From the NCBI GenBank assembly GCA_020723305.1, contig DYJC01000011.1:1-64000 (forward strand): DNA of 64,000 nucleotides. The letters run 5' to 3'. Shown here piece after piece: positions 32,986-41,064 of this stretch. The notes below the pieces were generated by a model that did no database searches, was not told the origin of the DNA, and saw nothing but the letters and a program-made list of their open reading frames with translations. Source of the stretch: Desulfosudis oleivorans (GTDB lineage: Bacteria; Desulfobacterota; Desulfobacteria; Desulfobacterales; SURF-7). Every line of letters begins with the position of its first letter. Position 1 is the stretch's first letter. A program made the position numbers and the translations under genes.

Positions 32986-35900
32986 TCACGCAAGGAGTGC
33001 CCCACAACCCGGACAGAATCGGAAGGATTCTTCTTTAATCGGTGCCTGGCAGCCGGCGCATTTTTTGGGTACATGACCCAAAACCACCAGCAACTCGCCT
33101 TCCCGAACCGGCACCATTTTTTTATCGTCTTTAAAATCCGCGGTTTTGAGTACCCTTTCAACGATGCCGTCCATGGGGGCCAGTACCGCTTTTTCTTGTT
33201 TCATGATGGTTATGTTGAACAATTCCTCGCCTTTTTTTACAACATCTCCGGGTTTTACGTACATAACCCATAGATCACCGGTACTTGGTGACCCCACATG
33301 GCCGGGATTGGTACTATCCACGATTTCCATGGTTCCGCCCTTGGCGGCGATGGACTCGGCCACTTTGACGGGATAGGTAAAGGTCTCATCGTCCAGTTCG
33401 TACCGCACCAGGCTCATTCCTTGCAGATCGGCCGTACCGATATCCAGAATCATCATCCGATGGGGCTTGCCGTCGCTGTCGTTGAAATACAGTTCACGAT
33501 CAGGTGTGAGTCCCTCGAACCATACATCCAATGGCAGCTGATTGGGGTTGCCGAATTCTTGGCGAAAACGGATGGTTTTCAGGGCGTCACCCGGATGATT
33601 GAGATACATCACCAGCTCTTCCTCCGTTGGTTCCCGTTCGATCTGACGGGTTAAGCCGGCGCGCTCCGCGGCAACATCCATTTCGACAAGGGATGACAAG
33701 GGTGATGTTTGGGTACGTTGACTCAGGGCCTGCCGATATTTATCGCCGAAAACACTTTCGTACACCCAATCCGGCGGAAAATTAAGGGGCAACCGGCCAA
33801 ACTTTCCCATCAGGAGATCCCGGAAAGCGTCGTTGCTTTCCTTGTAAAGCATGAGACGTTCCTTTTTCAATTCTTGGTTCAATCGCTCTTCGGGAACACC
33901 GGCCACGGATTCCAGCACCCACAGGAGGTGACGGACCTCTTCCTCACCGCCCCGCTGAAAAGCGTGGGTTACAGCCAGAAAGGCGGTATTCCAGGTGATC
34001 TGGGATCCGGGCGTAACATCATGATAGCGGACGATGCGGCGCGTTCCGGCCAAAAACCGTAACATATAAGGAAGAAGATGGATATAGCCTTGCTTCATGG
34101 CGCCTTCCTGGGATGAGGAAGTGGCGCCACCGGGCATGCCGTGGGAAACGACGTCATGGTCGATTCCGCGAAAATATGGGGCCGTGTATCTATCGTAATA
34201 CGGCATGATCTGCTTGAGTACGAAATGACAGGTTCGGATCATCTCCTTGTTCAGGGAAGTTTTCAGCCCCATTTCTTCTTCAATATAGGCGGCAGTGGAA
34301 AGGACTTCCCCTTGACCATACCAGCGAACGGCTGCGCCGATGGCCGTATCCACGATATGCGCCCCGGCTTGGGCGGCTGCCCCGCAGGCTGGTACAAAAA
34401 GGCCGTCGGTGAAATGACGGTGATAATGGATTACCAGTTCAGGATATTTTTCCCGTATGGCCGTGACCAAAGCGCGCATGAAACGTGGCGGACAAACTCC
34501 GGCCATGTCTTTAAGCCCGATAATGAATTGGAGCACGGCCTGATTCCTTGGAAGACCACTGACATGGGCTACCATGTCCACCATGGCATCGACTACTTTC
34601 ATGTAGTGGGGGACGTCGAACCCTTCAGCCCAGGATAGGGATACAGCCGGCTCAAACACATTTCCATGCGAATTCATAACCACTTCCGCCAGCGGATACA
34701 TGTTTTCCACATGATTCAAAAAATCAAAACAGCGGATGACATCGTGAAGCTCACAGATTTTCTCACCGGTTAATTGCATCAGATTCCGGGGCTGGGGTTT
34801 ATAGCCGAGCAGATTGGTTGATCGGACCAGAATTTGCTTCAATGTGGTCGGAGCAAACTGGTTCCAGCTCCTGGCCTCATTAAAAGGATAGGTCATGTTG
34901 GCCATCATGGCCACATGAAAATGGGCGCCGCCGCCGTTCTCAATTGAAAAAAAACCGCAGCGGTCCAGATAGGGACCGATCAAGGCATCCTCGGCCAGGC
35001 GGAAACGATTGCCGCTGTTGGATTGGGTGATGTCCCGCGGCGTGGTATCCGTAAAATGAATGCGGTCGGAATCGCGAATATAATCCAGCAACGCTTTGCG
35101 ATCTCCCCGCGGATAAACCGCTTTTATTTCTGCCCGATCAAGCACCGGAAGAACCGGTGCAAAAGGAGACAGTCGCTTGTCTCCGGGTCCCCGGTATTCT
35201 CCCAACTGAACGAAAGGATTATACCCCCTTGCGGAAATTTCAGCCACGAGTCGGCTGGCGCGCACTGCTTCCGGCTCCACATCACGATAGTACAATAGAT
35301 CCGGCGCAGTTTCGATAAAGCGTGTATCATATTCCGCGGATCGAAAGCGGGGATTGTTGATGATCCGGCGATGAAAGGGAATAGTGGTCTTCAGCCCGCC
35401 TACGATATATTCGTTCAAGGCTCGGTCCATAATGGCAAGGGTCTTGTTCCAATCCCGGCCATACGCGATAAGCAGGGCTGCTGCAGAATCATAGTGGGGT
35501 GGAAAGGCATAGCCGCCTGAAATACACGAGTCGAGCCGTACGCCCGGTCCGCCGGGAGAGATATAACGGGTGATCAAACCAGAGTTGGGCGCAAAGCCGT
35601 TACGGGGATCCTCGCAGTTGATTCTGACCTGAACTGCATGGCAAACCGGCAAGGTCCGCGCCGGACTGAAACGCAGGGCGGCGCCGAAGGCAACGGCAAT
35701 CTGCTCCTCCACCAGGTCTAAACCATAACGGCATTCGGTTATACCGTGCTCCACCTGCAGCCGGGTGTTCACCTCGATAAGATATTCATTCCCACCGGCA
35801 TCCACTAAGAATTCCACAGTAGCCAGCGAGTGATACCCGACCTCTTTAATGAGCTTGACGGCATATTCCTTTAACCTGGAACGGCGTTCTTCGGTCATCC

Positions 35901-36672
35901 CGGGCCAGGGTGAAGGGGTAATCTCCACAAGTTTTTGGTGATTGCGCTGAACCGTACAATCCCTTTCATCAAAAGCAAAAACATTCCCATAGCGATCCGC
36001 AATCACCTGAATCTCGATGTGCCGCACTGAAGTCAGCAATTTTTCAACAAATAAGCGCGGATTGCCGAAGGATGCCTGGGCCAGGGTAGAGGCCTTCACA
36101 AAGGCGTTTTCCAGCTGCTCCATACTATAGACCTCATAAATGCCGCGGCCGCCGCCCCCGCCTTCGGCCTTGAGCATCACCGGCAGTCCCATATCCAACG
36201 ATACTTGCCGAGCCTCGGCGATATCCACCGCGCCATAGGATCCCGGCACAACGGGGATATCAAGAGTGCGGGCCAGCTCCCTGACCTTAACCTTATTGCC
36301 CAACAAACGCATGGCCGTAGCGGAAGGACCGATAAAAAGCAGGTCGGCCTCCTTGCATTTTTGCGGAAAACCGGAATCTTCCGAAGCAAATCCCCAGCCT
36401 GGATGCACGGCCGCGATTTTATGCTTTTTGGCCAATGCAATGATGCGGTCGATGGCCAGGTAGGCTCTTGGATTCTCTCCCAAAAGGATCAATTCCTGGG
36501 CTCCGGCGGTAAACGGTGCGGTTTTGTCCGCATCAGTTACGGTCAGCACGGGAACAGCGTTAAATACCTCCCGGATGGATCGCATGATACGTCGGGCGGT
36601 AATCCCCCGGTTGGCCACCAGGATTTTCTTCCCGCGGATTTCGGCTGCAACTTGTTCAAATGTTTTTATCAT
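32986..36672 (-). CDS. Pyruvate carboxylase-type biotin enzyme with C-terminal zinc ribbon
   Basis: A 1228-residue single-chain carboxylase. Residues 1-460 are biotin carboxylase (AEGGGGGRGIY at 169-179, NTRLQVEHG at 302-310). A carboxyltransferase domain starts near 535 with TDTTPRDITQS, and keeps the carbamylated-Lys motif GLKDMAG and the metal pair HYHRH. The biotinyl domain lies at about 1130-1195, and a short zinc ribbon (CAGC, CPGC) ends the protein. It would make oxaloacetate from pyruvate and bicarbonate. Departures from typical enzymes are MKQEK at the biotin Lys instead of MKM, SHGMPGGATSSSQ instead of SHEMPGGQ, and the zinc ribbon. Its start overlaps the truncated purC stop by 4 bp. 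Base composition is visibly GC-richer than the flanks. Confidence 0.88.
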   Translation of the reverse strand: MIKTFEQVAAEIRGKKILVANRGITARRIMRSIREVFNAVPVLTVTDADKTAPFTAGAQELILLGENPRAYLAIDRIIALAKKHKIAAVHPGWGFASEDSGFPQKCKEADLLFIGPSATAMRLLGNKVKVRELARTLDIPVVPGSYGAVDIAEARQVSLDMGLPVMLKAEGGGGGRGIYEVYSMEQLENAFVKASTLAQASFGNPRLFVEKLLTSVRHIEIQVIADRYGNVFAFDERDCTVQRNHQKLVEITPSPWPGMTEERRSRLKEYAVKLIKEVGYHSLATVEFLVDAGGNEYLIEVNTRLQVEHGITECRYGLDLVEEQIAVAFGAALRFSPARTLPVCHAVQVRINCEDPRNGFAPNSGLITRYISPGGPGVRLDSCISGGYAFPPHYDSAAALLIAYGRDWNKTLAIMDRALNEYIVGGLKTTIPFHRRIINNPRFRSAEYDTRFIETAPDLLYYRDVEPEAVRASRLVAEISARGYNPFVQLGEYRGPGDKRLSPFAPVLPVLDRAEIKAVYPRGDRKALLDYIRDSDRIHFTDTTPRDITQSNSGNRFRLAEDALIGPYLDRCGFFSIENGGGAHFHVAMMANMTYPFNEARSWNQFAPTTLKQILVRSTNLLGYKPQPRNLMQLTGEKICELHDVIRCFDFLNHVENMYPLAEVVMNSHGNVFEPAVSLSWAEGFDVPHYMKVVDAMVDMVAHVSGLPRNQAVLQFIIGLKDMAGVCPPRFMRALVTAIREKYPELVIHYHRHFTDGLFVPACGAAAQAGAHIVDTAIGAAVRWYGQGEVLSTAAYIEEEMGLKTSLNKEMIRTCHFVLKQIMPYYDRYTAPYFRGIDHDVVSHGMPGGATSSSQEGAMKQGYIHLLPYMLRFLAGTRRIVRYHDVTPGSQITWNTAFLAVTHAFQRGGEEEVRHLLWVLESVAGVPEERLNQELKKERLMLYKESNDAFRDLLMGKFGRLPLNFPPDWVYESVFGDKYRQALSQRTQTSPLSSLVEMDVAAERAGLTRQIEREPTEEELVMYLNHPGDALKTIRFRQEFGNPNQLPLDVWFEGLTPDRELYFNDSDGKPHRMMILDIGTADLQGMSLVRYELDDETFTYPVKVAESIAAKGGTMEIVDSTNPGHVGSPSTGDLWVMYVKPGDVVKKGEELFNITIMKQEKAVLAPMDGIVERVLKTADFKDDKKMVPVREGELLVVLGHVPKKCAGCQAPIKEESFRFCPGCGALLA

Positions 36673-37334
36673 ACTGTCACTCCTAATTCAAACTTGGTGT
36701 CGGCAATGATTATTCCCCTCGATTCGGCAAACTCAGCGGCAAAAGTATATAATCGTAAGCTCAGATCCTTAACTTTTTGGGCGATTTCCTTCCCGACTAA
36801 ATCCACAGCTTTGCTTAAAGAAATATTTTCGTCGTGCCGGCCCGGCCCGGCCTTGGTGGAAGGAGTGAAAAGAGGTTCCGGAAGCTTGTCGGCTTCAGCC
36901 AGACCTGATGTTAATGAGATTCCGCACACAGAGCCCGTATGGCAATATTCCTTCCAACCGGAACCCACAAGATAACCGCGGACGATCGCTTCAATAGGCA
37001 ATGGTTCCGCTTTTTTCACCAAAACAGTGCGGCCCCGCAAAGCCTCGCAAACGCGCTCGGCATGACCGTGCCAATCGCTACTGTTCACCGGATCGATATC
37101 CACTAAGTGGTTTGGAACAATATGGGTGGTTTGGTCAAACCAAAAATTTGACATCCTTGTAAGAATTTCTCCTTTGCCGGGTACCGGCGTCGGTAAAACA
37201 TGATCAAAGGCGGAAATACGATCACAGGCCACGATGATTAAATGCCGTTTATCTTCAACACGATAGACATCCCGGACTTTTCCCCGCCGGACAAGCGGAT
37301 ATTTTATACCCTCTGACTGAAACAAGGTTTGCAT
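36669..37334 (-). CDS. purC: SAICAR synthase (PurC), C-terminally truncated
   Basis: A 221-residue protein of the longer SAICAR synthase type (usually about 290-300 residues). The N-terminal body is well kept: RRGKVRDVY, ACDRISAFDHVLP, IEAIVRGYLVGSGWKEY and GPGRHDENIS. It stops just after GIIIADTKFELG, so the following segment with the conserved DEVLTPDSSRFW loop and the last helices, about 70 residues, is absent. The stop overlaps the carboxylase start (ATGA, 36669-36672), and no continuation is seen in other frames. It is probably inactive as SAICAR synthase, or has been repurposed. ATG at 37334 is preferred over ATG at 37352. It lies between gamma-carbonic anhydrase and pyruvate carboxylase. 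Confidence 0.82.
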   Translation of the reverse strand: MQTLFQSEGIKYPLVRRGKVRDVYRVEDKRHLIIVACDRISAFDHVLPTPVPGKGEILTRMSNFWFDQTTHIVPNHLVDIDPVNSSDWHGHAERVCEALRGRTVLVKKAEPLPIEAIVRGYLVGSGWKEYCHTGSVCGISLTSGLAEADKLPEPLFTPSTKAGPGRHDENISLSKAVDLVGKEIAQKVKDLSLRLYTFAAEFAESRGIIIADTKFELGVTV

Positions 37335-37389
37335 AATTCTATTTTTCTCCATACCTGTTTATTGCGGTTTTTCTTCTCTCCTATTATTG

Positions 37390-38022
37390 TTAATCGCATG
37401 ATCGATTTGTCAGAATCCCACCTGAATTCCAGTTTGCATCCATCGAAACAGTAATTTGTATCTGTTGTTTTTCGAGATTCGATTGAGATACCTCCGTTAA
37501 AAACAGGTTGGTTTTACGTACGTTGGCAGCAAATCCCGATTGCTTATCTGTAACCGGCATCAACCTGCGTGCGGCTTCGGCATCGCAGATCGCCGTCATG
37601 GAAGGCACTAACACGCCTTTGGGAATAGATGTATCCTGAACCAGCGCCTGATGCATCACAACAGACCCGTCATCTATGGACGCGTTGAACACCACGCTGT
37701 TGAATCCGACAAAGCAGCCAGCACCGATCTCACATGGACCATGAATCACCGCAGCGTGAGCCAGCGAAGAGCCTCTGCCGATTTTTACACCGGTCCCTCC
37801 CAGAGCATGAATAATGACCCCGTCCTGGATATTGGCTTCCATCTCAATGACAATTGCCCGGACCTTGCCGTCCGGTCCGGGCTCATCGGATCGGATCACG
37901 GCATTCGGCCCGATGAAAACCCGCTCTCCGATATCCAGGTTACCGATAAGAACAGCCGATGGATGAACATAAGCAGATGTTGCGATCCGGGGCATTTGCC
38001 CGGCATGGTTTTTTTGAAGCAT
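37390..38022 (-). CDS. Gamma-class carbonic anhydrase family protein
   Basis: A 210-residue left-handed beta-helix protein with hexapeptide repeats (VHPSAVLIGNLDIG, VFIGPNAVIRSDE). The three zinc-ligand histidines of the gamma class are in place (VIIHALGG and LAHAAVIHGP), so it may hydrate CO2 to bicarbonate. Residues 165-210 are an unrecognised C-terminal tail. A GGAGGGAAATC site fixes the start at 38022. It is first in the run with truncated purC and pyruvate carboxylase, and supplying bicarbonate to the carboxylase is a natural role. A leader with a terminator-like hairpin precedes it. CaiE/PaaY-type acyltransferase relatives share the fold, so catalysis is not proven. Confidence 0.85.
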   Translation of the reverse strand: MLQKNHAGQMPRIATSAYVHPSAVLIGNLDIGERVFIGPNAVIRSDEPGPDGKVRAIVIEMEANIQDGVIIHALGGTGVKIGRGSSLAHAAVIHGPCEIGAGCFVGFNSVVFNASIDDGSVVMHQALVQDTSIPKGVLVPSMTAICDAEAARRLMPVTDKQSGFAANVRKTNLFLTEVSQSNLEKQQIQITVSMDANWNSGGILTNRSCD

Positions 38023-38356
38023 GATTTCCCTCCAAATCCTTACCTTATGGGACACTCGAATCTATCCGCTGCATCTTTTCCTGATTTCTTATCGCCGGCA
38101 AAAAAAAAGGCCATATTCGCTTTACGAAACGAATACGGCCTTCCATTTCTTTCACACCCCCTGCCCAATAGGCCTGGGGCCCTACGAACTCTCCGGCGAT
38201 GCACTTTAATATTGTGCTTATCATCCTTCCAGCAGGATTTGCCGAGGCACTCCCTGTCAGAAAGATAATGATCAGCCTTTACAAATATTCGCTAAAAATG
38301 TCAACCAAAAACTGAAAGTAATAACAATATGGTTATTATATCATTTCAAAATTATA
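38023..38356 (-). other. Leader region of the carbonic anhydrase operon
   Basis: No gene is seen in these 334 bases. On the minus strand a TTGACA (38304-38299) with a weak -10 (TAAAGG, 38281-38276) could start a leader of about 250 nt. It holds several possible stems, including CCCC/GGGG around 38164-38185, and then the T-tailed hairpin at 38107-38142. It does not match a riboswitch class that I can recognise. Confidence 0.45.
38100..38142 (-). terminator. Attenuator-like terminator upstream of the carbonic anhydrase gene
   Basis: AAGGCC-A-TATTCG pairs with CGAATA-C-GGCCTT (38107-38142). On the minus strand the stem is followed by a run of nine T. It ends about 78 nt before the ATG at 38022, inside the presumed leader, so it would stop transcription before the operon unless prevented. 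Confidence 0.6.
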
Positions 38357-38725
38357 CTATCTGTATTTAGAAACCGACTCTAACGTAAAGATAATCACAC
38401 GCTCACCGGTAATCGTACTGATATCGGTGTGCAGGCTTTTTACTTTGATTCCTGTAATGGTCTCTACAGCTTCTTCCAGCAATGGGCGCCCTTGCTCAAG
38501 CAATGTTATCCGGATGCGTTTGATCAATTCACGCCCGTCATTTTGTTTTGATGCATCGGCCAACCGGTGCTCAGCCTGGGTCAGCACCCCCTTTAGACGT
38601 ACCAAAACCATATCATCGATAATGTAGGCTTTTGTCTCCAGAGGACCGCGGCCCATATATTCCTTTTCAAACTTGATTACAGCTTCGCTGATTTCAGCCT
38701 CGACCTGACCTTTGGATTTATTCAT
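38357..38725 (-). CDS. DUF2294 / MpsC-like domain protein
   Basis: A 122-residue cytosolic protein matching DUF2294 (MpsC-like): the strongly conserved block is KFEKEYMGRGPLETKAYIID, followed by MVLVRLKGVLTQAE and a C-terminal strand DISTITGERVIIFTLE. In staphylococci the mpsC gene accompanies mpsAB, which has been linked to membrane potential and bicarbonate uptake; the biochemical role of the domain itself is not known. It is complete. It lies upstream of the carbonic anhydrase leader on the same strand, which makes a link with inorganic carbon plausible, though the leader separates the two. Confidence 0.82.
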   Translation of the reverse strand: MNKSKGQVEAEISEAVIKFEKEYMGRGPLETKAYIIDDMVLVRLKGVLTQAEHRLADASKQNDGRELIKRIRITLLEQGRPLLEEAVETITGIKVKSLHTDISTITGERVIIFTLESVSKYR

Positions 38726-38793
38726 TTATCTTGTATTCCCCTTTTGCTTTGAAAACGATTGTAAAATTGAGCAGCTTATATTGTTTTAGATAG

Positions 38794-39696
38794 CTATGAT
38801 CTTCCCCGAATGCCATTGGTGATCAGACTCAGATAGTCATTCCAGAGGGTGTTTGGATGGACATCTTTTTCGATCATCGGCAGGTAATTCAAACTTTCCA
38901 TCGCCCCGATTAAAAAAGTTGCGGCAATTTTAGGATCAATTTTTTTAATCAGTCCGTCGGCAATACATTTTTCAATATCCGATTCCAATGGACTTCGAAT
39001 TGAAATATAGGTTTGTTCTCCCAGATACTGGAGTTTCGGATCCGGGTCTTCCATGGCTTCTTTGCATAATTGAATGATGGAACAGAATTCAGATAAGACC
39101 GGCAATACAGTTCGGGCTCTCTGCTCAAGACGCTCCAGAGGGTTTTTAATTTTTCTCAGTTTTTCCCAGCCCTCTGAAAAAAGTTCACTGAATATTCTGG
39201 GAACACATTCCAGCAGAAGCTCTTTTTTATCAGAGAAGTAGAAATAAAATGTGCCTTTACCCACGTTCATTGTTTTTACAACATCGCTGATCTTTGTTTC
39301 CTTATAACCTTTTTCTCTAAAAAGCCTGCAACCTACATCAAGAATCGACTCTCTCGTCTTTATACCTTGCGACTTTTTTGGATTACTGCTTTTTAAGGTT
39401 TTCTGGGTAGTTTTTGGAAACGAGTTATTGGTGGTGTCGCCAAACACCTCTGGATCCACTGTTTCCATGCTTTCCATCTCTGCTTGAATGGCTACCAGGG
39501 GCAATCCCTGCATTTTCGTTTTTTTAATAAATGCAAGTTTTTTGATATGAGATTCATCATAATAAGACATGGTTTTTCCGGTTTTTGTCGGAGGATGAAG
39601 CAGTCCCTTTTGAAGATAAAAGTGGATTGTTCTCCGCGGTATATCCGAAATACGTTCCAACTCCGCTATCCGAACCCATTTTGAACGATTCTTCAT
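38794..39696 (-). CDS. Double-HTH regulator: MerR-type N-terminus fused to TetR domain
   Basis: A 300-residue regulator with two DNA-binding domains. Residues 7-70 are a MerR-type winged helix (ISDIPRRTIHFYLQKGLLHP, then SYYDESHIKKLAFI). After a Ser/Thr/Lys linker, residues 112-160 are a TetR helix-turn-helix (RESILDVGCRLFREKGYKET, VGKGTFYFYFSDKKELL), followed by a helical ligand-binding C-terminus to residue 295. TetR proteins usually repress until a ligand binds. It is divergent from the ferredoxin-nitroreductase gene, and a palindrome lies in that gene's promoter. Fusion of two HTH families in one chain is unusual; the frame is continuous. Confidence 0.88.
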   Translation of the reverse strand: MKNRSKWVRIAELERISDIPRRTIHFYLQKGLLHPPTKTGKTMSYYDESHIKKLAFIKKTKMQGLPLVAIQAEMESMETVDPEVFGDTTNNSFPKTTQKTLKSSNPKKSQGIKTRESILDVGCRLFREKGYKETKISDVVKTMNVGKGTFYFYFSDKKELLLECVPRIFSELFSEGWEKLRKIKNPLERLEQRARTVLPVLSEFCSIIQLCKEAMEDPDPKLQYLGEQTYISIRSPLESDIEKCIADGLIKKIDPKIAATFLIGAMESLNYLPMIEKDVHPNTLWNDYLSLITNGIRGRS

Positions 39697-40005
39697 GTTG
39701 TTACCTTTTAATTAGGATCAATAAAAACATATGGACTTTATCTATATTTAGCTATTAACTATACATATATTAGATATTTTATAAAATTACAAGTATTGAA
39801 AATCAATGATAATTACTTATCGAAATATATATAATATTATTAATGTTTATAACTATTTGATAAATTTTTTCATTTTAAATGATTCATCAATTTTCAATTT
39901 CATGAAAAAGTTTTTCTCTTTTTTCTTGACTGTATAGTCAGTTCGATTTATAGTTTTGGAAAATTTTTACAAAGATAAACTCAATTCTTAAAATGGAGCC
40001 TGAAA
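39697..40005. other. AT-rich divergent intergenic region with operator
   Basis: 309 bases, very AT-rich, without a gene. The only clear element is the promoter/operator at 39926-39954. Confidence 0.5.
39926..39954 (+). promoter_or_regulatory. Promoter with TGACT-N4-AGTCA operator
   Basis: TTGACT (39926-39931), a 17-bp spacer and TATAGT (39949-39954). The perfect dyad TGACTGTATAGTCA (39927-39940) covers the -35 and half of the spacer, a typical TetR-family repression site. It drives the ferredoxin-nitroreductase gene at 40006. Confidence 0.65.
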
Positions 40006-41046
40006 ATGCTTTTTGAAAAATACAGGTTAGTCGCTATGCCGCCCGCAAAGTGGGCTGAGCTGATAGTTGATCATGAAAAGTGCAATGGTTGTGGACGTTG
40101 CGTAAAAGCTTGCCCGGTTGGACTTTTGGAAGTGTATAATAACGTTTCCAGATCCAATTATCGTTATGATGCATTTCGATGCCTCACTTGCGAGAATTGT
40201 GCAGTGGTATGCCCTGAAGGAGCGATCCGAATTGAAAGAGACTATCGTGTACCAAAAGGTTTCTGGAAAAATGAGAATCTTTTTACAAGCACAAAAACAT
40301 TACCGGATCCATTTGGAAAAAATCATGGAGCCGAATTTGAGTCATATCAGGATAAGCTGACAGAAGTGGAGCGGGTTATTTACAAGAGACGCAGCAATCG
40401 TCTTTTTAAGAAAAAACAGGTTAAGCCGGAGCTGATCCATCGAATCATTGAAGCTGGAAGGTTTGCTCCGTCTGCAGGCAACAACCAGCCATGGAAATTT
40501 GTGGTTATCCAAGACCCAAAAGTGTTATATGAACTTAACCTCAGGAGTAAAAATACACTGAGGTTTTTCAGCCGTCTCTGCATACCGGATACATGGATGG
40601 ATAAGCGTACTCCAGGCGATAAAAAAGCAAAATTGAAAAGATGGCAAAGGTGGCTTCTCTGGATACTGGTATGGTTTGTCGGAGGGGATGCAGATCAGCG
40701 AGCCCATGGCGGCTTGAATGCAGTTACAAGCGATCCGGATTTTGAGATTTTTTTTAATGCACCAACCATGATTATCTTTCTGGCAGACAAACGGGCGATT
40801 GGCGGAACAAAACTGGACATTGGCTTGTGCGCGCAAAACATGGTTCTTACCGCCCATTCTTTAGGCCTGGGGACCTGCTATGTCGATCTGATTACAAAAG
40901 CTCTCCAGTATGATAAAAAATTCAGCAAAAGGCTGGGTGTCGCCTATCCTTTTGAGGTTGTGACCTCCCTTGCCATTGGCTACCCACAAGGGAAAATCGA
41001 TGGGATTGTCAGACGGGAAAAGCCCAGGGTAATCTGGATCAAATAG
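40006..41046 (+). CDS. Ferredoxin-nitroreductase fusion
   Basis: A 346-residue protein. Residues 20-85 hold two [4Fe-4S] motifs (CNGCGRCVKACPVG and CLTCENCAVVCPEGA). Residues 125-340 are a nitroreductase-type FMN domain (YKRRSNRLF for FMN phosphate contacts, RFAPSAGNNQPWKFVV, and LGLGTCYVDL near the end). Such fusions reduce unknown small molecules or use FMN in anaerobic electron transfer. A GGAG site precedes the ATG. It stands opposite the MerR-TetR regulator gene and has the operator in its promoter, so it is probably that regulator's target. The inducing ligand is unknown. Confidence 0.88.
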   Translation: MLFEKYRLVAMPPAKWAELIVDHEKCNGCGRCVKACPVGLLEVYNNVSRSNYRYDAFRCLTCENCAVVCPEGAIRIERDYRVPKGFWKNENLFTSTKTLPDPFGKNHGAEFESYQDKLTEVERVIYKRRSNRLFKKKQVKPELIHRIIEAGRFAPSAGNNQPWKFVVIQDPKVLYELNLRSKNTLRFFSRLCIPDTWMDKRTPGDKKAKLKRWQRWLLWILVWFVGGDADQRAHGGLNAVTSDPDFEIFFNAPTMIIFLADKRAIGGTKLDIGLCAQNMVLTAHSLGLGTCYVDLITKALQYDKKFSKRLGVAYPFEVVTSLAIGYPQGKIDGIVRREKPRVIWIK

Positions 41047-41064
41047 GTTTCAATACGGTTTTGT

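Noticed and set aside
36205-36975. Long open frame on the plus strand opposite the pyruvate carboxylase and purC genes (256 residues).
   Set aside because: It is the antisense of well-conserved enzymes in a GC-rich region, where stop codons are rare, and has no recognisable domain.
38107-38300. ZTP (pfl) or cobalamin riboswitch upstream of the carbonic anhydrase operon.
   Set aside because: The conserved ZTP core and the cobalamin B12-box sequence were not found; only a partial GCCGGAGA likeness exists.
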